A DNA stretch of 64,000 nt, from assembly GCA_036340635.1 (NCBI GenBank), contig JAYYYF010000032.1:1-64000 (forward strand). The letters run 5' to 3'. The first letter of the stretch is position 1. The number at the start of each line of letters is the position of its first letter. The translations under genes were made by a program, and so were the position numbers. This DNA is from GCA-002728855 sp036340635. Its GTDB lineage: Bacteria; Bacteroidota; Bacteroidia; Flavobacteriales; Flavobacteriaceae. Shown piece after piece: positions 54,487 through 62,507 of this stretch. A model generated the notes under the pieces. That model was given only the letters and a program-made list of their open reading frames with translations. It had not been told where the DNA came from and made no database searches.

Positions 54487-55005
54487 ATGAAAAATCTTAT
54501 ACTAATATCTTTAATTGTAGTCTTTTTTAGTTGTGTTTCTCCTGAAGATCAACAGAAAATAGATGGAGCAAATAGATTTTATGCAGGAATTGAAGAATTT
54601 AACAAAAATGTAAAAATCTTAGATCAAGATTATAACAATTTTGAGAATGGTGATTTACAAAAAATGTTTGACAATACTTCTGAAGATTTGATTTGGAATA
54701 GTCCCAGTGGTGATTCCCTTTCAAAAGAGGCTTGGATGGAAGGATTAAAGGGATGGCATGATCAATTTGAGAATTTTAAGTTTGTAGGAAGAGATTATTA
54801 TCCAAGTGTTGATGATTCTTTGTTTCTTCCAGATGGTGGTGTAAGGGCTTATGGAAAATGGAATTTCACACACAAGGAAACAGGCACAGAGTTTAGTCAA
54901 ACCTATTATGCCGTGTCTAAGTTTAATAGTGAAGGCAAACAGGTTGAACTTTATGAAATGTATGATCTTGGGGGAATATTCATGAAACTTAATTCTTCTA
55001 ACTAA
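54487..55005 (+). CDS. Lipoprotein with NTF2/SnoaL-like domain
   Basis: The 172-residue protein has a lipoprotein signal peptide with VVFFSC (Cys at residue 16). The rest looks like a SnoaL/NTF2-like cone fold: FENGDLQKMFDNTSEDLIWNSP and then GWHDQFENFKFVGRDYYPSV, as in polyketide cyclase-like ester-binding proteins. No catalytic function can be assigned. It is a single gene closed by a strong hairpin terminator at 55026. Confidence 0.75.
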   Translation: MKNLILISLIVVFFSCVSPEDQQKIDGANRFYAGIEEFNKNVKILDQDYNNFENGDLQKMFDNTSEDLIWNSPSGDSLSKEAWMEGLKGWHDQFENFKFVGRDYYPSVDDSLFLPDGGVRAYGKWNFTHKETGTEFSQTYYAVSKFNSEGKQVELYEMYDLGGIFMKLNSSN

Positions 55006-55025
55006 AGTAAATTTCAAAATAATTT

Positions 55026-55049
55026 AGGGGCTTTCTGCCCCTTTTTTTT
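55026..55049 (+). terminator. Rho-independent terminator after the NTF2-like lipoprotein gene
   Basis: AGGGGC (55026-55031) pairs with GCCCCT (55037-55042) around the loop TTTCT and is followed directly by a run of T to 55049. It is the only classical G+C-rich terminator I found in the window. Confidence 0.88.
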
Positions 55050-55091
55050 ATTAATAGATTCTAACTGGATTTGATTTTTATTAGTTGTTAT

Positions 55092-55868
55092 ATGAGAAAT
55101 TATTTATCCCTTGGTTTATTTTTTTTAATTTTTTTTAAAGTTTTTTCTCAGGAAGAAAAAGAAATTCTTTTTGTAGGGAATAGTTTTACTTTTTATTGGA
55201 ATCTTCCAAAACTTGTTGAAGATATGTCTAAAAGTAAAGGATTAAATTGGAAAGTTTTTCAGTCTACTTCTTCAGGAGCTACTCTAGAGCAACATTGGAA
55301 TAGTAAAAAGGGACTTAAAACTATTTCTTTAATCAAAGAAAATAAATTTGACTATATAATTTTTCAAGATAGAAGCCATAATCCTATAAGACAAGTAGAC
55401 TCGACAATCATTTATGCAAAAAAATTCATAAAACTATCAAAATCTAAAAATTCAATTCCATATCTTTTTTCAACTTGGTTTTATCCGAAACATTGGGAAA
55501 GAGAATATCCACATGATAAAGTTGATTTGGTTAAAACCCCTTTCCCTATTGAATTGGTTATTTCTAAAATAAGTGAAGAAGAAAATATTGATTTTATTCC
55601 AGTAGGGAGGGCTTTTAAATTATTCCAAGACAAACATCCGAATTATAACCTTTTTTTTGACGATGATAAACATTCTTCCCCAAATGGGACATATCTTGCT
55701 GCTTGTGTAATTTTCTCTATGATTAGTGGCGAATCCCCAATTGGTCTTCCATCAAGGTTTTTTAAATATGATCCTGAAGAGAATAAGTGGATCTATTTTA
55801 ACATAGTTGACAAGAATTTTGCCCTTTTATCTCAAGAGATTTCTAATGAAATTATTTCTGAATTTTGA
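55092..55868 (+). CDS. Exported SGNH-type hydrolase
   Basis: From the ATG at 55092 the product is 258 residues with a signal peptide ending KVFSQ; a TTG at 55071 would add a poor N-terminus. ILFVGNSFTFYWNLP is the SGNH block I with the nucleophile Ser, FQDRSHNP may form block III, and FDDDKHSSPNGTYLAA holds the Asp-x-x-His pair of block V. Such proteins are esterases or deacetylases acting on polysaccharides or lipids. The substrate is unknown. The Stealth gene next to it faces the other way. Confidence 0.78.
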   Translation: MRNYLSLGLFFLIFFKVFSQEEKEILFVGNSFTFYWNLPKLVEDMSKSKGLNWKVFQSTSSGATLEQHWNSKKGLKTISLIKENKFDYIIFQDRSHNPIRQVDSTIIYAKKFIKLSKSKNSIPYLFSTWFYPKHWEREYPHDKVDLVKTPFPIELVISKISEEENIDFIPVGRAFKLFQDKHPNYNLFFDDDKHSSPNGTYLAACVIFSMISGESPIGLPSRFFKYDPEENKWIYFNIVDKNFALLSQEISNEIISEF

Positions 55869-55895
55869 TCAATTTGATATGAATTAGAAATAGAT

Positions 55896-56855
55896 TTATT
55901 TGGTAATATTATGAATCCATTCCATTAAGTACTTTTGTTTTATATTACTTGCTTGATTTATATCTTGAATATTAATAGAAAAAACTGATTTTTCAGCTTC
56001 ACAAAATTTAATTATTTTTTTTATTGATCCAAGATTTTTCTTTTTTATGTTATGAATTTCAACAGCTCCAATATTAGGAGTTAAAATTGCCTTGTTTGAT
56101 TTTATCATAAGATGCCAGTTAAGACTATAGGGAAGAAATTGATCGCTATTTCTAAAACGATATTTAATTTGGTTTTTAAAAACGTCAGGATTTTCACTAA
56201 AATATTTTGCTGAAACAGATTTGAGCATCGGTCTTCCAGTGTGATATGATTTATAGTATTTCCGCACGAATCCTATTTGCTCACCAGATTTAGACTGTGC
56301 CCGATTGTAACCAGGTCTTTTATTTTCTGATCCAATAATTAAATCCCTTAAACGTTTATACCAAATTTTATTATATGATCTGCTCCATTTCCCACGAATA
56401 ATAGGCTTAAAATCTTTGTTGAACCAATTATAAATTGTTGTTGGCTTAATTAAGAACATGTCGTCATTGAAATATATAAAATGTTCAGAAAGATTTTTGA
56501 TTCGATGAAAAGCAGCTTCTATTGTTCTGATATTGAACGTAGGTAAAAAATTTTCATATCCTTTGAAAATATCTTTATGATCAACTAAAATAATTTCTTC
56601 TTTTTTTTTAATTTTTATTTTTGGATTTTGCTGATCAGTTACTATGAAAATTTTTCTGACAAAGGGAGCAAATTTTAATATAGATTTTACGCATAAATTA
56701 ATTTCACCAATTTGTTTGTATCTTGACAATAATCCAGCAGATTTATAAAACTTTTCAGTATTCTTAAAATCAGATAGTTTTTTTTGATATTCTAGGTCGT
56801 TCCCATTTACCCAAGTGACTACAACATCAACGGGAAACTCAACAGAGCTATTCAT
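55896..56855 (-). CDS. Stealth family sugar-phosphotransferase
   Basis: The 319-residue protein has Stealth conserved regions: CR1 VDVVVTWVNGND, a CR2-like block SRYKQIGEINLCVKSILKF, and CR3 EHFIYFNDDMFLIKP. Family members transfer a sugar-1-phosphate to a hydroxyl in capsular polysaccharides or teichoic acid-like polymers; GlcNAc-1-phosphotransferase is the eukaryotic relative. No capsule or glycan cluster lies nearby, so this is an isolated gene. It is divergent from the OmpA gene with 80 nt between them and has no signal peptide. Confidence 0.85.
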   Translation of the reverse strand: MNSSVEFPVDVVVTWVNGNDLEYQKKLSDFKNTEKFYKSAGLLSRYKQIGEINLCVKSILKFAPFVRKIFIVTDQQNPKIKIKKKEEIILVDHKDIFKGYENFLPTFNIRTIEAAFHRIKNLSEHFIYFNDDMFLIKPTTIYNWFNKDFKPIIRGKWSRSYNKIWYKRLRDLIIGSENKRPGYNRAQSKSGEQIGFVRKYYKSYHTGRPMLKSVSAKYFSENPDVFKNQIKYRFRNSDQFLPYSLNWHLMIKSNKAILTPNIGAVEIHNIKKKNLGSIKKIIKFCEAEKSVFSINIQDINQASNIKQKYLMEWIHNITK

Positions 56856-56935
56856 AATCTTATATGGTCAAATCAATTTCGAAGTTATGAAGAATGGCAC
56901 AATAAAAGCTAAAAAATATAGTTATATACTTAATC

Positions 56936-58318
56936 ATGCAAAGATTTATATTTGTTCTTTCATTTTTTTTGGGTGGTGTAATTTTTTCTCAAACACCTGA
57001 AAATCCTTGGCGTTTATTCCTGGGTGTAAATTCTGTAGATATTTTTCCGGCAGGGGGAGATCAAGATGATTCATTTGCTCCTCAGGGAGAATTATTTGAG
57101 GATTTTTTTAATATAAGTGATCATTGGAACTTTGGAGCTCCAACTATATCAATATCTCGCAATATTAAAAGAGGATTATCTATTGGTTTTCAAGCTTCAC
57201 TAAATAAGATTAAAAAAATTGAAGGGCATATAAATTCTGATTACTCTTATTATGCTACTGGAGGGTTTTTAAAGAATTCTTTTTTATTAGATAAAAAAGT
57301 TAGCCCCTTTATTACCTTGGGGTTTGGATATACAAGTTTTGACTTGTCAAAATCTGACAAGTTAAATTTGTTTTCTAAAAATTTACATAGAACATATTCT
57401 GCAGGAATTGGTTTTGACTTTAATTTTTCTGATAAAATGGGTATTTCAGTTAATTCAACTTATAAAAATCCATATGAAAATTATGGAATCAAACATTTTT
57501 CTCATCATTTAGGACTTTTTTATTCATTTGGTGTTCCTGATACTGACAAAGACGGAGTGCCTGATGACAAAGATAATTGTCCTGAAGATCCTGGTTTAAA
57601 AGAATTTAATGGATGTCCTGATACTGATGAGGATGGGGTTCCAGACAATAAGGATTCCTGTCCAGAAGAGTTTGGACTAATTGAAATGGATGGTTGTCCA
57701 GATAATGACGGAGATGGTCTGGCAGATAAAGATGATAATTGTCCTGAAATTGCCGGATTAATTGAGATGGGTGGATGTCTTGATTCTGATTTAGATGGTA
57801 TTAGTGATGAAAAGGATGAATGTCCAAATAAAAAGGGAGATTCATCTAATAATGGTTGTCCATGGCCAGATGGAGATGATGATGGAATTCCTGACAAAGA
57901 TGATCTTTGTCCAGAAGAAAAAGGTGATCTTAAGAATAATGGATGTCCCGAATTGTCAAATGAAGTTATGCAAACTCTTAATGAGCTGGGAACAAAAATT
58001 AATTTCATGGCTGAAAGCGATAAAATAATTGGGAAGAAAGCTATGAATGCATTAAGGGAAATCAAAGAGTTGTTGGATAATAATCCTAATGGCAATTTAA
58101 TAATTGAAGGATATGCTTCTGCCGAAGGAGATGAATCATACAATCAAAAGTTATCGGAAAGAAGAGCAAAATCTGTCATGAATTATTTAATTAGTTTAGG
58201 TGTAAATTCAGATCGTCTAGAAATAAATGCATATGGCGAAGAAAATCCTATTGGAGATAATGAAACTATTTATGGAAGATCTAAGAATAGAAGAGTACAG
58301 TTCAAGACAAAATTTTAA
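56936..58318 (+). CDS. OmpA family outer membrane protein with thrombospondin type 3 repeats
   Basis: The 460-residue protein has a signal peptide (MQRFIFVLSFFLGGVIFSQ), an N-terminal beta-barrel region (about 25-200), five calcium-binding type 3 repeats (about 202-340; cores DTDKDGVPDDKDNCP, DTDEDGVPDNKDSCP, DNDGDGLADKDDNCP, DSDLDGISDEKDECP, DGDDDGIPDKDDLCP) and a C-terminal OmpA peptidoglycan-binding domain (GYASAEGDESYNQKLSERRA ... YGRSKNRRVQF). It links the outer membrane to the cell wall. It ends 1 nt before convergent rpe. Confidence 0.93.
   Translation: MQRFIFVLSFFLGGVIFSQTPENPWRLFLGVNSVDIFPAGGDQDDSFAPQGELFEDFFNISDHWNFGAPTISISRNIKRGLSIGFQASLNKIKKIEGHINSDYSYYATGGFLKNSFLLDKKVSPFITLGFGYTSFDLSKSDKLNLFSKNLHRTYSAGIGFDFNFSDKMGISVNSTYKNPYENYGIKHFSHHLGLFYSFGVPDTDKDGVPDDKDNCPEDPGLKEFNGCPDTDEDGVPDNKDSCPEEFGLIEMDGCPDNDGDGLADKDDNCPEIAGLIEMGGCLDSDLDGISDEKDECPNKKGDSSNNGCPWPDGDDDGIPDKDDLCPEEKGDLKNNGCPELSNEVMQTLNELGTKINFMAESDKIIGKKAMNALREIKELLDNNPNGNLIIEGYASAEGDESYNQKLSERRAKSVMNYLISLGVNSDRLEINAYGEENPIGDNETIYGRSKNRRVQFKTKF
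57533..57955 (+). repeat. Five thrombospondin type 3 repeat units inside the OmpA gene
   Basis: Acidic units of about 25-28 codons repeat five times, each with a D-x-D-x-D-G-(V/L/I)-x-D core and a Cys-Pro pair. They probably bind calcium and form a rigid spacer between barrel and OmpA domain. Confidence 0.85.
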
Positions 58319-58319
58319 C

Positions 58320-58964
58320 TTATTTTAATCGCTTTATGGCTTCATTTGGATTTGGATCTGAAAATATATAATTGCCAGAAACTAGAACATCTGCTCCAAA
58401 CTCAATAAGCTTTGAGGAATTTTTTTCGTTTACACCCCCATCAATCTCAATTATTGTTGAAGTATTATTTTTCTTAATCATTCTTTTTAATTCGCTGATT
58501 TTATCATAAGTACTTTCAATAAAGGATTGACCTCCAAATCCTGGATTTACACTCATCAGACAAACTAAATCTATTTCTGAAATTATAGACTCTAGAACCT
58601 TTACAGGAGTATGAGGATTTAAAGCAACACCAGCTTTCATCCCCTCAGACTTTATTGCTTGAATGTTTCTGTGTAAATGAACACAAGCTTCATAATGGAT
58701 AGTTAGGATTTGACTTCCAAGATCAGCAAATTTTTTTATGTATCGATCTGGTTCAACTATCATTAAATGTACATCTAATGGTTTGGAAGCATATTTTGAA
58801 ATAGTTTTCATTATGGGTGTTCCAAATGAAATATTAGGTACAAATACACCATCCATAACATCTATGTGAAACCAATCTGCTGAACTATTGTTTATCATTT
58901 CACAATCTCTTTGAAGATTTCCAAAATCAGCTGATAAGAGAGAAGGCGCAATTTTGATTGGCAT
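58320..58964 (-). CDS. rpe: Ribulose-phosphate 3-epimerase
   Basis: Rpe interconverts ribulose-5-phosphate and xylulose-5-phosphate in the pentose phosphate pathway. The 214-residue TIM barrel shows IAPSLLSADFGNL, WFHIDVMDGVFVPN, DVHLMIVEPD, MSVNPGFGGQSF and IEIDGGVNEKN. It lies 33 nt downstream of rpoD on the reverse strand, as in other flavobacteria, and may be read from the same transcript. Confidence 0.96.
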   Translation of the reverse strand: MPIKIAPSLLSADFGNLQRDCEMINNSSADWFHIDVMDGVFVPNISFGTPIMKTISKYASKPLDVHLMIVEPDRYIKKFADLGSQILTIHYEACVHLHRNIQAIKSEGMKAGVALNPHTPVKVLESIISEIDLVCLMSVNPGFGGQSFIESTYDKISELKRMIKKNNTSTIIEIDGGVNEKNSSKLIEFGADVLVSGNYIFSDPNPNEAIKRLK

Positions 58965-58997
58965 TTTTTAAAAAATACTGATTATATTATAAAAAAC

Positions 58998-59861
58998 TTA
59001 CCCCAGATAGGTTTTCAAAATTTTGCTTCTTGAGGTATGTTTTAATCTTCTAATAGCTTTTTCTTTTATTTGTCTAACTCTTTCTCTTGTTAAATCAAAT
59101 GTTTCTCCTATTTCTTCTAGTGTCATTGCATGTTGATTACCTAAACCAAAGTATAGTCTAACCACATCTGCTTCTCTTGGAGTAAGTGTTTCAAGAGCTC
59201 TTTCAATTTCAGTTTTTAAAGATTCATGAAGTAATGTTCTGTCAGGATTTGGAGACTCACCTGTATTCAAAACATCATATAAATTTGAATCTTCACCTTC
59301 AACCAAAGGAGCATCCATTGAAACGTGGCGACCTGAATTCTTCAGAGATTCCTTAACATCATTAATTGTCATATCTAATTCTTTAGCAATTTCTTCTGCA
59401 GATGGCGCCCTTTCATGTGCTTGTTCCAAAAAAGCATATGTTTTATTTATTTTATTTATTGAACCAATTTTGTTAAGAGGTAGTCTAACAATTCTAGATT
59501 GTTCAGCAAGAGCTTGAAGAATAGATTGTCTTATCCACCAAACGGCGTAAGAAATAAACTTGAAACCTCTAGTTTCATCAAATCTTTGAGCAGCTTTAAT
59601 TAAACCAAGGTTACCCTCATTTATCAAATCAGGAAGTGTTAATCCTTGATTTTGATACTGTTTTGCTACTGAAACAACAAACCGAAGGTTCGCTTTTGTC
59701 AATTTTTCGAGAGCAAATTGATTCCCAGCTTTAATCTTTTGAGCCAGTTCTACTTCTTCTTCTGCTGTGATTAAATCAACTTTTCCAATTTCTTGTAGAT
59801 ATTTGTCAAGAGAAGCCGTTTCTCTATTAGTTACTTGCTTAGTTATTTTTAGCTGTCTCAT
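58998..59861 (-). CDS. rpoD: RNA polymerase primary sigma factor (RpoD/SigA, short Bacteroidota form)
   Basis: The 287-residue sigma-70 lacks region 1.1 and starts at region 1.2 (SLDKYLQEIGKVDLITAEEE). Region 2 has LPDLINEGNLGLIKAAQRF and GFKFISYAVWWIRQSI; region 4 has READVVRLYFGL and the helix-turn-helix TLEEIGETFDLTRERVRQI. This is the housekeeping factor that recognises the TTTG / TAnnTTTG promoters noted in this window. It lies between pnp and rpe on the same strand. Confidence 0.95.
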   Translation of the reverse strand: MRQLKITKQVTNRETASLDKYLQEIGKVDLITAEEEVELAQKIKAGNQFALEKLTKANLRFVVSVAKQYQNQGLTLPDLINEGNLGLIKAAQRFDETRGFKFISYAVWWIRQSILQALAEQSRIVRLPLNKIGSINKINKTYAFLEQAHERAPSAEEIAKELDMTINDVKESLKNSGRHVSMDAPLVEGEDSNLYDVLNTGESPNPDRTLLHESLKTEIERALETLTPREADVVRLYFGLGNQHAMTLEEIGETFDLTRERVRQIKEKAIRRLKHTSRSKILKTYLG

Positions 59862-59922
59862 TTTTAATCTTATACTTTATTATACGATGAAATCTTAAAA
59901 AAGTTTCAAAAAATTGTTTTTA

Positions 59923-62058
59923 TTAATTTTTCCCTTCATTTTTTTGAGGCCTTGGCAGCAATGCTTTTCTTGATACTTTTTGTTTTCTTGTTTTTGGATC
60001 AATTCCAAAATATTTAACTTCAAGAGTATCATTTAGTTTAAGAACTTCATTTACTGAATTTACTCTTTCCCAGGCTAGTTCAGAAATATGAAGTAATACT
60101 TCTTTACCCGGAACAAATTCTACAACAGCCCCAAAATCTAATATTTTAATAACTTTAACTAAATAGGTTTCACCTATTTTAGGTTCAAAAGTAATTTGAC
60201 TTATTTTTTCTATAACAAGATCAATTTTTTCTTGATTAACACCCAGTATTTCAATTTCACCTTTTTCATCTTTTTCTTCAATTACTATAGTGGTCTCTGT
60301 CTCTTTTTGTAATTCTTGAATTACTTTACCTCCAGGACCAATTACAGCTCCTATGTAATCACCTGGAATTGATATTTTAACCATTTTTGGAGCATGAGGT
60401 TTGACATTTTTTGAAACACTTGGTATTGTGTCTAACATTTTTTCTAGGATTTTTAATCTACCTGATCTGGCTTGATCTAGTGCTTGTGATAATATATCAT
60501 AGCTAAGCCCTTTGATTTTAATATCCATTTGACAAGCAGTTATTCCATCTTTGCTTCCTGTAACTTTAAAATCCATATCTCCTAGATGATCCTCATCTCC
60601 TAAGATATCAGAAAGTATTGCATATTTGCCTTCATTTGATATTAAACCCATTGCTATACCAGAAACTGGTTTCTTGATTTGTATCCCTGAGTCCATTAAG
60701 GCCATCGTTCCAGCACAAACTGTAGCCATAGAAGAAGATCCATTTGATTCCAGAACTTCTGAAACAATTCTTACTGTATATGGGCAATCAGAGGGCATAA
60801 CTTTTTTCAATGCTCTTTGAGCTAGATTTCCATGTCCTATTTCACGTCTTGAAGTTCCTCTCAAGGGTCTTGCTTCACCAGTTGAAAAGGGAGGGAAATT
60901 ATAATGCAAATAAAAATTTTCTTCAGATTGTTCTGTTGGTAGATCTATCATATTAGCTTCTCTTGATGTGCCTAGAGTAACTGTAGCAAGAGCCTGGGTT
61001 TCACCTCTAGTAAAAATTGAAGATCCGTGTGTAGATGGCAAATAATTTACTTCACACCATATATCTCTTATCTCATCATATTTTCTGCCATCAAGCCGAA
61101 TACCTTTTTCTAAAACAAGATCACGAATGGCATTTTTCTGTGCATTTGAAAAATATTTAGAAACTAATTCATTTTTCTCTTCAACCTGATCATCGTTAAA
61201 CTTTTCTTCTATAGATTCTTTAAGATCTTTAAATAACTCTGATCTTTTATTCTTTGACAGACCTTTTTTAGCAATTTCATAACATTTCTTATAAGATGAA
61301 TCAGATATCAATCCTTCCAATGTTTTATCATTTACTTCCTCTTCATATTCTCTAGTTTCTTTTAAGCCTACTTGCTTAGCTAATTTCTTTTGCGCATCAA
61401 TTTGTAGTTTGATAGCTTCATGTCCATGTTTTATTGCATCTAACATTTCTTTTTCAGAAATTTCTTCGAATTCACCCTCAACCATAGTTACAGAATCTTC
61501 ACTAGCTCCTATAATTATATCTATGTCTGATTCTATTAATTGTGATTTGCTAGGATTTATGACAAAATCACCTTGAATTCTACCGACTCTAACTTCTGAA
61601 ATTGGATTTTCAAAAGGTATGTCAGAAAGTTGGATTGCTGTAGAGGCAGCAAGTCCAGCAAGTGAATTTGGCATTACATTTTCATCATGTGACATTAGTT
61701 GAATCATTATTTGTGTCTCATAATGATAATCTTTTGGAAAAAGGGGTCTTAAAACTCTGTCTACTAGTCTCATTGTTAAAATTTCTTCATTGCTAGGCCT
61801 TGCTTCACGTTTAAAAAACCCTCCTGGGAATCTTCCAGCTGCAGCAAATTTTTCTCTGTAATCAACTGTTAATGGAAGAAAGTCAACTGGGCTAGCTTGA
61901 CGTGAAGAAACTACTGTTGCTAAAAGCATGCAATTTCCCATTCTAACAACAACTGATCCATCAGCAAGTTTCGCTAATTTTCCAGTCTCTATTATTATTT
62001 CTCTACCGTCTTCTAATTTTATGTTTTGGGTATATACTTTTGGAATCATTTTTTTCAT
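59923..62058 (-). CDS. pnp: Polyribonucleotide nucleotidyltransferase (PNPase)
   Basis: PNPase degrades RNA 3'-5' with phosphate. The 711-residue protein has two RNase PH domains (first: GKLAKLADGSVVVRMGN; second: GIRLDGRKYDEIRDI, FTRGETQALATVTLG, DLPTEQSEENFYLHYNFPPFSTGE), then a KH domain (IGAVIGPGGKVIQELQKET) and an S1 domain (VKVIKILDFGAVVEFVPGKEVLLHISEL). It starts MKKMIPKVYTQN; the second Met may be the real start. rpsO lies 89 nt upstream. Confidence 0.96.
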   Translation of the reverse strand: MKKMIPKVYTQNIKLEDGREIIIETGKLAKLADGSVVVRMGNCMLLATVVSSRQASPVDFLPLTVDYREKFAAAGRFPGGFFKREARPSNEEILTMRLVDRVLRPLFPKDYHYETQIMIQLMSHDENVMPNSLAGLAASTAIQLSDIPFENPISEVRVGRIQGDFVINPSKSQLIESDIDIIIGASEDSVTMVEGEFEEISEKEMLDAIKHGHEAIKLQIDAQKKLAKQVGLKETREYEEEVNDKTLEGLISDSSYKKCYEIAKKGLSKNKRSELFKDLKESIEEKFNDDQVEEKNELVSKYFSNAQKNAIRDLVLEKGIRLDGRKYDEIRDIWCEVNYLPSTHGSSIFTRGETQALATVTLGTSREANMIDLPTEQSEENFYLHYNFPPFSTGEARPLRGTSRREIGHGNLAQRALKKVMPSDCPYTVRIVSEVLESNGSSSMATVCAGTMALMDSGIQIKKPVSGIAMGLISNEGKYAILSDILGDEDHLGDMDFKVTGSKDGITACQMDIKIKGLSYDILSQALDQARSGRLKILEKMLDTIPSVSKNVKPHAPKMVKISIPGDYIGAVIGPGGKVIQELQKETETTIVIEEKDEKGEIEILGVNQEKIDLVIEKISQITFEPKIGETYLVKVIKILDFGAVVEFVPGKEVLLHISELAWERVNSVNEVLKLNDTLEVKYFGIDPKTRKQKVSRKALLPRPQKNEGKN

Positions 62059-62147
62059 TTTTAAAGTTTGTTTAAATTTTGTTGTGTGTTATTTGAACTA
62101 ATGAAAAACTTGATTGTCTAAGAGGAGATACTTAATCAAAGAAAAGG

Positions 62148-62417
62148 TCATTTTCTTAATCCTAAGTCCTTAATTATTTTTCGATATTTTAATATGTCTT
62201 TAGATTTTAAGTACTCTAAAAGGTTTCTTCTTTTTCCTACAAGCCTTACTAGAGATCGTTCGGTATTAAAGTCTTTTTTGTTTTGTTTTAGATGATTGGA
62301 TAGATGATTAATCCTATGGGAAAACAGGGCTATTTGGCTTTCAGCAGAACCAGTGTCTTTGTCCGATTTGCCAAAGTTTTTGAAAATCTTTTTTTTGATT
62401 TCTTTAGTCAGATACAT
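62148..62417 (-). CDS. rpsO: Small ribosomal subunit protein uS15
   Basis: The 89-residue protein has the uS15 pattern: DTGSAESQIALFSHRINHLSNHL, then ERSLVRLVGKRRNLLEYLK. It binds the central domain of 16S rRNA. It is upstream of pnp, a conserved bacterial arrangement. A -7-like TATATTTG box is on the minus strand at 62468-62461, 43 nt before the ATG. Confidence 0.96.
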   Translation of the reverse strand: MYLTKEIKKKIFKNFGKSDKDTGSAESQIALFSHRINHLSNHLKQNKKDFNTERSLVRLVGKRRNLLEYLKSKDILKYRKIIKDLGLRK

Positions 62418-62460
62418 GCCAATATTGTTTTAATAATTTTTATGTATTAAATGAATTTTG

Positions 62461-62468
62461 CAAATATA
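62461..62468 (-). promoter_or_regulatory. Possible rpsO promoter -7 box (TATATTTG)
   Basis: A perfect TAnnTTTG match on the minus strand, 43 nt before the rpsO ATG. A -33 element at the usual spacing is not evident. The accD gene ends downstream of it, so a separate rpsO promoter makes sense. Confidence 0.4.
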
Positions 62469-62507
62469 ATGCTATTTGATCTATGTTTAACGTAATATTC
62501 AAAGTAA

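Noticed and set aside
54412..56935. Genomic island integrated at tRNA-Arg
   Set aside because: No integrase gene or duplicated tRNA 3' end is visible; kept only as a low-interest note on gene variability.
57533..57955. Repeated sequence that could be read as a CRISPR-like array
   Set aside because: The units are coding, degenerate and in frame (thrombospondin type 3 repeats); there are no unique spacers.
57520..58143. A 207-codon reverse-strand open frame in the OmpA gene
   Set aside because: It is the mirror of the type 3 repeats; the translation is rich in Ser and Pro and has no sensible domain, while the forward frame has a complete protein.
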